Shown here: one piece after another, positions 1 through 5,404 of the stretch | Layout: each line of letters starts with the position of its first letter | How positions within the stretch are numbered: position 1 is the first letter of the stretch | Assembly (NCBI GenBank): GCA_964582545.1 | Contig: CAZOSB010000062.1 | Coordinates: 1-6,042 of the forward strand | Reading direction: 5' to 3' | Source: JAVVUJ01 sp964582545 | GTDB taxonomy: Bacteria; Bacillota; Clostridia; Peptostreptococcales; Anaerovoracaceae | Length of the DNA: 6,042 nucleotides | The notes under the pieces: generated by a model | What the model was told of the DNA's origin: nothing | The model's database searches: none | Seen by the model: the letters and a program-made list of their open reading frames with translations, nothing else | Program-made: the position numbers and the translations under genes

Positions 1-1979
1 GTTCCCAAGAACATAGGCATGGAATAAATGCTTCAAACAACAGCGTTAATGATTACGCCAACGCAGTTGCTGAATATAGAAAAACATTTTCCTCAAAGGA
101 GGAAGTTCTTTCCTTGACTCCTGACCCGGCTGTAAGAGAAATGCTCCTTACGATGCAAGAAAATGGATTAGAAACCACTTTTGATCGTTTTGATGCACAA
201 AAACCCCAATGTACCTTTGGCATTGCAGGTGTATGCTGTAAAAACTGCACCATGGGACCTTGTAAGATAACGAAAAAGTCACCAAAAGGAGTGTGTGGTG
301 CAGATGCAGATATTATCGTAGCCCGGAATTTAGTGCGTTCTGTTGCCGCCGCTGTTGCAGGGCATGGTGCAAGAGGACGGGAAACCATGCTTGCTCTAAA
401 ATATGCTGGAGAGGGCAAGTTGAATATGCCCATCGTAGGTGAGGAAAAAATTCTTAAGACTGCAAAAGCATTTAAGTTGAAGACTGAAGGTAAAACAATC
501 CAAGAACTTGCGGTAAAAATAGCCGACATTCTTCTAAACGATTTATCAACGTCTGTTCCTAAGAAACATAAATCCTTACACACCTTTGCACCAAAGGAAC
601 GAGTAGAGTTGTGGAAAAAGCATGATATTTTACCCATCAGTGCCTATCACGAGATTTTCGAAGCCATGCATAGAACGGGTACGGGAACAGATAGCTGCTA
701 TGAAAATTTGCTTACACAATTTGAGCGTTGCGGTCTGGCTTTCGCATGGTCAAGCGTTCTTGGAACTTCTATTGCCAATGACAGCCTATATGGGATACCA
801 GCAAAAAGTACGCTAAAGGCAAATGTGGGAGCATTGAAAAAAGGGTATGTCAATATAGCGGTGCATGGGCATTCTCCTCTTTTGGTCAAGGAAATTGTTG
901 CTCAGGGAAACAGCGATCACTTTATCAATTTGGCCAAGGAGTCCGGTGCGCTTGGAATTAGATTTTATGGAATTTGTTGTAGCGGTTTGTCTGCAATGTA
1001 CAGATACGGAAATGTAATCCCGCTATCGAATGCTATTGGGGCAGAGCTAGTGCTGGGAACGGGTGCTCTTGACTTATGGGTTGCAGATGTGCAGGATGTT
1101 TTCCCTAGCATTATGGATGTTGCAGATTGTTTTAAAACGGTTGTGGTCACAACAAGTGACTCGGCAAGACTCAGAGGAGCAGAACATTACGGCTTGTTAC
1201 ATGACCATTCAAATTTGGGAGAGGTTGAAACGATTGCCAAAAAAATAATCCATAGAGCCATAGAAAGCTTTGGCAATCGGTTGGATATCCCTGTAAAAAT
1301 ACCTCAATATGAGATTGATGCAGAGATTGGTTTTTCACTAGAGTATATCACCCAATATTATGACGGCATCACACAGGTGGCTAATGCCCTTAAAGAGGGT
1401 AAGATAAAGGGAATCGTCAATCTGGTGGGTTGTAACAACCCTAGGATTCTATATGAAAAGGCCATCGTTGAACTGTGTGAGGAGCTGATAAAAAACGATA
1501 TCTTGGTTTTGACCAACGGTTGCGCTTCATTTCCTTTGTTAAAATTAGGCTATTGCAATAAAAATGCCTTAAAAATTTGTGGAAAAGGGTTAAAAGAGTT
1601 CTTAAGAGATGATTTGCCTCCTGTATGGCATATGGGGGAATGTATTGACAATGCAAGGGCTTCCGCCATGTTTCGGGCATTATCCGATGAACTGGGTAGC
1701 TCCATAAAAGATCTGCCGTTTGCGTTTGCAAGTCCCGAATGGTCAAACGAAAAGGGCATTGGTGCGGCGCTTAGTTTTAGGCTGTTGGGAATCAATTCTT
1801 ACCATTGTGTTTATCCCCCGGTGCAAGGCTCAGATAACGTAATGGAGTACATTTTTCAGAAATCTGAAGATAAGTTAGGTTCAAAAATGATAGTAGACGT
1901 TGACCATATGAAACTGGCGCAGAAAATGATAACCGATATCACCAAGAAGAGACAATTATTATGGAGGAAAATTAAGTGA
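1..1979 (+). CDS. Deviant CooS-type carbon monoxide dehydrogenase homologue (C-cluster Cys to Asp), 5' partial
   Basis: The product has the fold and motifs of the anaerobic Ni-CODH catalytic subunit CooS, a cytoplasmic iron-sulfur homodimer. Residues are numbered from the TTG at 114. D-cluster Cys33 and Cys41, and B-cluster Cys42, Cys45, Cys50 and Cys61, are present in PQCTFGIAGVCCKNCTMGPC and beyond. C-cluster ligands His253, Cys289, Cys440, Cys470 and Cys510 and the catalytic Lys547 are kept. The sixth ligand, Cys333 of C. hydrogenoformans CODH-II, is Asp328 (codon 1095-1097). CODH-II Asp219 aligns with Phe210, and proton-path His96, His99 and His102 with Arg87, Glu90 and Leu93; His84 (His93) remains. 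These alignments come from memory of the CODH-II sequence. The frame is open to the left edge with no in-frame ATG, GTG or TTG before 114, and the 37 preceding codons look coding (KEEVLSLTPDPAVREML), so the start probably lies outside the window. CO/CO2 activity is doubtful; a hybrid-cluster reductase role is inferred. No cooC or cooF lies downstream. The gene overlaps the next one by four bases. Confidence 0.93.
   Translation, partial: SQEHRHGINASNNSVNDYANAVAEYRKTFSSKEEVLSLTPDPAVREMLLTMQENGLETTFDRFDAQKPQCTFGIAGVCCKNCTMGPCKITKKSPKGVCGADADIIVARNLVRSVAAAVAGHGARGRETMLALKYAGEGKLNMPIVGEEKILKTAKAFKLKTEGKTIQELAVKIADILLNDLSTSVPKKHKSLHTFAPKERVELWKKHDILPISAYHEIFEAMHRTGTGTDSCYENLLTQFERCGLAFAWSSVLGTSIANDSLYGIPAKSTLKANVGALKKGYVNIAVHGHSPLLVKEIVAQGNSDHFINLAKESGALGIRFYGICCSGLSAMYRYGNVIPLSNAIGAELVLGTGALDLWVADVQDVFPSIMDVADCFKTVVVTTSDSARLRGAEHYGLLHDHSNLGEVETIAKKIIHRAIESFGNRLDIPVKIPQYEIDAEIGFSLEYITQYYDGITQVANALKEGKIKGIVNLVGCNNPRILYEKAIVELCEELIKNDILVLTNGCASFPLLKLGYCNKNALKICGKGLKEFLRDDLPPVWHMGECIDNARASAMFRALSDELGSSIKDLPFAFASPEWSNEKGIGAALSFRLLGINSYHCVYPPVQGSDNVMEYIFQKSEDKLGSKMIVDVDHMKLAQKMITDITKKRQLLWRKIK
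95..102 (+). promoter_or_regulatory. Shine-Dalgarno-like AAAGGAGG inside the CooS reading frame
   Basis: AAAGGAGG lies 11 bases before the TTG at 114, the first possible in-frame start in the window. It would support a short CooS form beginning just before the conserved TPDPAVREML segment. The spacing is long, the initiator is weak, and the upstream frame is open and protein-like. It is therefore more likely coding sequence (Ser-Lys-Glu-Glu) that happens to match, or at most a secondary internal start. Confidence 0.35.
1963..1967 (+). promoter_or_regulatory. Ribosome binding site of the substrate-binding protein gene
   Basis: GGAGG ends 8 bases before the GTG at 1976 and sits within the last codons of the CooS gene. 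It fixes the GTG start, which overlaps the CooS TGA stop (GTGA), an arrangement typical of translational coupling. Confidence 0.8.
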
Positions 1980-2929
1980 GAAAATTCATTACATTGATTA
2001 TAGTTACAGGAGTAATCTTATCTTTAGCCGGGTGCGGTGGTAAACCGGTAAACGATCCGAAAGAAGATGTGGCAAAAAAGGAAACAATAAAAATTGCATA
2101 TTTACCTATTACACACGCCATTCCACTTTTTATAGAAAGCGAGCTACAAAATAGCACAAAAGACGGGCTATCCATTGAGCTTGTAAAGTTTGGGTCGTGG
2201 CCGGAGCTTTTAGATGCCCTAAATACAGGCAGAGTGGATGGTGCCTCGGTTCTGATTGAACTGGCTATGAAGTCCAAGGCACAGGGCATTGGGTTAACGG
2301 CAGTGGCACTGGGTCATACGGACGGAAACGTTATTATTTCATCTAAAAATATTAACGATCCTTCCGATCTAAAAGGCAAAACCATCGCTATTCCACACAG
2401 GCAGTCATCCCATTATTTACTCATAAGCCAAATGCTTAAAGATGCAGGGTTGACCATAGATGATGTAAATATTGTGGAATTGTCCCCTCCTGAAATGCCT
2501 TCCGCTCTGGCGGCAGGAAAGATTGAAGGGTACTGTGTTGCGGAACCATTCGGAGCAAAAGCGGTAGCCTTAGATGCAGGAAAGGTTTTATATGAATCCG
2601 GGGATCTGTGGGACCATTCCCTTTGCTGCGCACTTGTTTTAAATGATAATTTCATAAAGGGCAACGAAGATCTGGTTAAACAATTCGTAGCTGAATATAA
2701 AAATGCAGGAGAATATATTACGCAAAATAAAGATAACGTTTATGATCTTGCAAATAAATACTTAAACGTGGATAAAGAGGTTTTTGATATTTCAATGAAC
2801 TGGATTTCCTTTGAGGATCTTTCTATCACAGAAGAAGGTTATGCAGATTTAGTCAAGCGGGTAAAACAATTAAATTTACTGGATAATCCACCAAGTTATG
2901 AAAACTTTGTCAATTCTGATTTATACTAA
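1976..2929 (+). CDS. ABC transporter substrate-binding lipoprotein, NitT/TauT (NMT1/SsuA-like) family
   Basis: This 317-residue protein is the extracytoplasmic receptor of the importer encoded by the next two genes. A basic N-terminus, a hydrophobic stretch and a lipobox (LSLAGC, lipidated Cys20) show a membrane-tethered lipoprotein. The mature part begins with a first beta strand and loop typical of NrtA/SsuA-like receptors (IKIAYLPITHAIPLF), followed by GSWPELLDALNTGRVDGA, the hinge region DLKGKTIAIPH, and GKIEGYCVAEPFGAKAV. An adjacent cysteine pair (Cys217-Cys218) lies in WDHSLCC. Family members bind nitrate, bicarbonate, taurine, alkanesulfonates, thiamine precursors and similar small molecules, and the ligand cannot be read from sequence. 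The GTG start is chosen from the GGAGG at 1963-1967 and because it gives a complete signal peptide. Overlap with the CooS homologue suggests that the ligand is linked to the CooS reaction, which is inference. Confidence 0.92.
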   Translation: MRKFITLIIVTGVILSLAGCGGKPVNDPKEDVAKKETIKIAYLPITHAIPLFIESELQNSTKDGLSIELVKFGSWPELLDALNTGRVDGASVLIELAMKSKAQGIGLTAVALGHTDGNVIISSKNINDPSDLKGKTIAIPHRQSSHYLLISQMLKDAGLTIDDVNIVELSPPEMPSALAAGKIEGYCVAEPFGAKAVALDAGKVLYESGDLWDHSLCCALVLNDNFIKGNEDLVKQFVAEYKNAGEYITQNKDNVYDLANKYLNVDKEVFDISMNWISFEDLSITEEGYADLVKRVKQLNLLDNPPSYENFVNSDLY

Positions 2930-2932
2930 TTT

Positions 2933-2937
2933 GGAGG
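2933..2937 (+). promoter_or_regulatory. Ribosome binding site of the permease gene
   Basis: GGAGG lies in the 15-base gap after the binding-protein stop, 7 bases before the ATG at 2945. It defines the permease start. Confidence 0.8.
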
Positions 2938-2944
2938 AGCTTCA

Positions 2945-3709
2945 ATGAAAAAATTGCTAAGTGGTTTAATTGGGTTGATGGGACTTGTCCTCCTATGGCA
3001 ACTTCTTGCAACGTTGGGGGGATACAGCACAGCCTTATTTCCCAGCCCTTTTCAGGTGGTTAAGGGTTTTGTGGAATTGCTAACAAGCGGCACATTGATT
3101 ACGCATATCCGAGTCAGTATGGCCAGATTTTTGATGGGTTACATCACTGCCGCTGTGTGTGGCATTGTTTTGGGATTAATTTTGGGTTGGTATCACAAGG
3201 CTTGGAATTTTTTTAATCCAATCGTTCAAATACTTCGACCTATATCGCCCATTGCATGGATCCCCTTTATTGTATTATGGTTTGGCATAGGAGATCTACC
3301 GGCTGTTCTGATCATATTTATTGCGGGATTTTATCCGGTCCTATTGGCTACAGTTGCTGCAGTGTCTAGGGTAGATAACATGTACATAAAGGTTGCGCAG
3401 AATTTTGCGCTGACGAAATCGGAAATGCTGATAAAAATAATCCTACCCGCATCCTTTCCGCAAATAGCTACGGGGCTTCATCAAGCCTTGGGTTCTGCGT
3501 GGGTGTTTCTGGTAGCCGGTGAAATGGTAGGCGCTCAAACGGGTTTAGGGTATTTGATTATTGATGCAAGAAACAGTTTAAGACCTGACCTGTTGCTTGC
3601 AGCAATGTTTACCATCGGTTTTCTGGGACTTATTCTAGATGCGCTGATGAAATTTATTGAAAAATCCATTGACAAAAACTGGGGGAACCGTGAAAGGAAT
3701 GGTGAGTAG
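2945..3709 (+). CDS. ABC transporter permease, NitT/TauT (SsuC/TauC-like) family
   Basis: This 254-residue integral membrane protein forms the transport channel, probably as a homodimer. About six membrane segments are visible, near residues 5-24, 64-82, 100-116, 119-140, 180-200 and 215-237. The segment RPISPIAWIPFIVLWFGIGD (98-117) is a hallmark of SsuC/TauC permeases. The cytoplasmic EAA loop that docks on the ATPase lies around residues 150-170 and ends in the expected I-x-LP (ILP at 166-168). Its usual EAA start and central glycine are replaced (AQNFALTKSE). The length is normal for the family. It sits between the binding protein and the ATPase, completing a standard importer. Confidence 0.93.
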   Translation: MKKLLSGLIGLMGLVLLWQLLATLGGYSTALFPSPFQVVKGFVELLTSGTLITHIRVSMARFLMGYITAAVCGIVLGLILGWYHKAWNFFNPIVQILRPISPIAWIPFIVLWFGIGDLPAVLIIFIAGFYPVLLATVAAVSRVDNMYIKVAQNFALTKSEMLIKIILPASFPQIATGLHQALGSAWVFLVAGEMVGAQTGLGYLIIDARNSLRPDLLLAAMFTIGFLGLILDALMKFIEKSIDKNWGNRERNGE

Positions 3710-3712
3710 ACG

Positions 3713-4447
3713 TTGTACATTCAGATTAAAAATGTTTCAAAAGAATTTAAGCAAAAGGGAAATCATCTGAAAGCATTAAATAATGTGTCGTTAGAGATTG
3801 CGGAAGGCGAATTTATTTGTCTGCTTGGACCAAGCGGTTGCGGAAAAACCACTCTTTTAAATGCAATGGCTGGGTTTACTAAGGTATCGTCAGGAAGCAT
3901 AAAAATAGATGGCGTTGAGGTGAATAGACCGTGCATTGAAAATATTACATTGTTTCAAAATTATGGACTTCTTCCGTGGCGAACGGTGAGAAGCAACGTA
4001 GAGCTTGGATTGGAGAACAAGAAAATACCGAAGGATGAAATCAGGAGAATATCGGATAAGTTCATAGGACTTGTAGGGCTTGAAGATTTTAAGGATAGTT
4101 TTCCCCATCAAATATCAGGGGGGATGCAACAACGGGTTGCCATTGCAAGGGCTTTGTCGGTCAACCCCAAAATCTTATTTATGGATGAACCATTTGGTGC
4201 CCTAGATGTCGTTACAAGAACTAAAATGCAGGATGCATTAATAAGAATTTGGCAGAAACATAAGAAAACGATTATCTTTGTCACACACGACATAGATGAA
4301 GCGGTATATTTGGCGGACAGGGTTGTGGTAATGACGCCTAATCCTGGCAAGGTTAAGGCGGTGAAACCTATAAACTTAGGCAGATGCCGAGACAGGATGG
4401 GGAAAGATTTTATCCGTGTACGGGATGATATTTTAGCGAATTTCTAA
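3713..4447 (+). CDS. ABC transporter ATP-binding protein, NitT/TauT (SsuB/TauB-like) family
   Basis: This 244-residue cytoplasmic ATPase powers the importer. All nucleotide-binding motifs are present: Walker A GPSGCGKTT (39-47), the Q-loop glutamine Gln82 in LFQNYGLLPW, the signature ISGGMQQRVAIARAL (134-148, Ile in place of the usual Leu), Walker B ILFMDEP (154-160), the D-loop GALD (162-165) and the switch histidine His192 in VTHDIDEA. The start is the TTG at 3713, three bases after the permease stop, with a weak purine-rich site (GGTGAG, 3701-3706) inside the end of the permease gene. The resulting N-terminus, MYIQIKNVSKEF, matches the usual start of the family. The rare start codon and weak site suggest coupling to permease translation. 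Nothing appears damaged. Confidence 0.95.
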   Translation: MYIQIKNVSKEFKQKGNHLKALNNVSLEIAEGEFICLLGPSGCGKTTLLNAMAGFTKVSSGSIKIDGVEVNRPCIENITLFQNYGLLPWRTVRSNVELGLENKKIPKDEIRRISDKFIGLVGLEDFKDSFPHQISGGMQQRVAIARALSVNPKILFMDEPFGALDVVTRTKMQDALIRIWQKHKKTIIFVTHDIDEAVYLADRVVVMTPNPGKVKAVKPINLGRCRDRMGKDFIRVRDDILANF

Positions 4448-4482
4448 TAAATCTCTAAGAGTGGGCTTCTTTGTATGTTTGT

Positions 4483-4511
4483 TTATCATTTCTGATATAC
4501 TTGGGTATACT
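4483..4511 (+). promoter_or_regulatory. Candidate sigma-A promoter for the hydrolase gene
   Basis: TTATCA (4483-4488) and TATACT (4506-4511) are 17 bases apart and could be the -35 and -10 boxes. A second possibility overlaps it: TTGTAT (4471-4476), a 19-base spacer, and TATACT (4496-4501) with an extended TG at 4493-4494. Both lie in the 103-base gap before the hydrolase ATG and would leave a leader of roughly 30 to 45 bases. Such matches are common in A+T-rich DNA, so the call is tentative. Confidence 0.35.
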
Positions 4512-4537
4512 TTGGATATCTTATCTATTTCATATAT

Positions 4538-4544
4538 AAAGGAG
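4538..4544 (+). promoter_or_regulatory. Ribosome binding site deciding the hydrolase start
   Basis: AAAGGAG stands 6 bases before the ATG at 4551. No comparable site precedes the in-frame GTG at 4461, so the ATG is the better start. Confidence 0.8.
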
Positions 4545-4550
4545 CAAAAG

Positions 4551-5273
4551 ATGAAACAGAAATATAAAAAGGTTAAAATTTTCATAACTACTCTTGTGGT
4601 GATTTTCATAGTATCCATATTTGGATTTTTTGTTTATGTGTCTGACTATTATAAGGCTGACCAGATTGCAATGAATGTTATGCAAGAAAATAGCAACATT
4701 GAGGTGCAAGATGATTTGACCATTTTATCACCAGCGTCACCTAGCGATACTGCCTTGATATTCTACCCTGGAGCCAAGGTAGAGCATACAGCATATTTGC
4801 CTATTTTAAATAAACTAAGCCAAAGTGGAATTACCTGTATTCTTGTGAAAATGCCGTTTCATATGGTCATATTTGACGCAAACGCCGCAGATGTTGTATT
4901 TAATGAATTTCCCAATATTCATAACTGGTATATTGGGGGACACTCCATGGGTGGTGCTATGGCGAGCAGCTATGCATCGGACAACCCAGAAAAGCTGAAA
5001 GGGCTCATTTTGCTAGGCGCATATGTGTATGGAGATTATCCGCCTGAGAAATCACTTACGGTATATGGAACCTTTAATGCAAATTTGGAAAAGAACATTG
5101 ATTACAAAGAAAACATTGTTGTTATAGAGGGTGGCAATCACGCACAGTTTGGTAATTACGGTAAACAAAAAGGCGATCCTGATGCCACGATTAGCGCAGA
5201 ACAACAGCAAGACCTTGCAGTGGAAGCAATTTTAGACTTTTGTAACTTGAAGAATAACCCAGACGAAAAATAA
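4551..5273 (+). CDS. Membrane-anchored alpha/beta hydrolase (Abhydrolase_5-like)
   Basis: The 240-residue protein begins with a short basic stretch and one hydrophobic helix (about residues 10-30). It is probably held in the membrane with the catalytic domain outside. The domain shows an early beta strand and oxyanion loop (LIFYPGAKVEHTAY), the nucleophile elbow GGHSMGG with Ser132, and the catalytic histidine His197 in EGGNHAQFGNYG. This is the pattern of small Firmicute alpha/beta hydrolases of unknown substrate. The acid is normally expected in a loop shortly after the YG(T/S) strand. Here YGT (172-174) runs directly into FNANLEKN without an obvious aspartate, so that loop appears shortened and activity may be affected. 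A longer frame opens at a GTG at 4461, but the AAAGGAG and the signal-anchor-like N-terminus favour 4551. The 103-base gap and the candidate promoter suggest it is not part of the transporter operon. Substrate and role are unknown. Confidence 0.82.
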   Translation: MKQKYKKVKIFITTLVVIFIVSIFGFFVYVSDYYKADQIAMNVMQENSNIEVQDDLTILSPASPSDTALIFYPGAKVEHTAYLPILNKLSQSGITCILVKMPFHMVIFDANAADVVFNEFPNIHNWYIGGHSMGGAMASSYASDNPEKLKGLILLGAYVYGDYPPEKSLTVYGTFNANLEKNIDYKENIVVIEGGNHAQFGNYGKQKGDPDATISAEQQQDLAVEAILDFCNLKNNPDEK

Positions 5274-5298
5274 AAATAAAATAATCTAAATTTAAGAA

Positions 5299-5325
5299 TT
5301 AAGTTTTGGAAAAATATTCCGATAT
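5299..5325 (+). promoter_or_regulatory. Sigma-D/sigma-28 flagellar promoter
   Basis: TTAAGTTT (5299-5306), an 11-base spacer and TCCGATAT (5318-5325) match the flagellar sigma factor consensus TAAAGTTT-N11-GCCGATAA. The -35 box matches 7 of 8 positions. The -10 box matches 6 of 8, or 7 of 8 against the Bacillus form GCCGATAT. The spacing is exact. Transcription would begin near 5332, leaving a leader of about 73 bases before the FliD-like gene. The downstream protein independently looks flagellar, which strengthens the call. Confidence 0.72.
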
Positions 5326-5392
5326 ATTACTATAGGGTTACCAGTTTATTTAGACAATTACATGACAATATTGAGTTAATAACATTAATGAG

Positions 5393-5397
5393 AAAGG
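5393..5397 (+). promoter_or_regulatory. Ribosome binding site of the FliD-like gene
   Basis: AAAGG lies 7 bases before the ATG at 5405 and supports that start codon. Confidence 0.65.
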
Positions 5398-5404
5398 TAT
5401 TATC

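Noticed and set aside
53..637. Long open frame on the minus strand (194 codons) opposite the start of the CooS gene
   Set aside because: It lies entirely opposite a strongly conserved coding region, shows no recognisable motif and has a composition typical of an antisense shadow.
1976..4447. Assigning the importer as a nitrate, taurine, sulfonate or thiamine-precursor transporter
   Set aside because: The sequence supports only the broad NitT/TauT family. No ligand-specific residues could be recognised with confidence, so no gene symbols were given.
4453..4461. CTCTAAGAG inverted repeat after the ATPase gene
   Set aside because: The arms are four bases with a one-base centre, too short and tight for a hairpin terminator, and such symmetry is frequent by chance.
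4461..4550. Upstream in-frame GTG start of the hydrolase, adding 30 residues
   Set aside because: There is no good ribosome binding site before 4461. A strong AAAGGAG precedes the ATG at 4551, and that start gives a normal basic N-terminus followed by one membrane helix.
5274..5320. Possible terminator after the hydrolase
   Set aside because: The region is A+T-rich with only weak AAATTT-type symmetry. No GC-rich stem followed by a U-run was found.
5366..5373. CAATATTG palindrome in the leader of the FliD-like gene
   Set aside because: An 8-base A+T-rich palindrome is expected by chance in this region, and no second copy or known operator pattern was seen.
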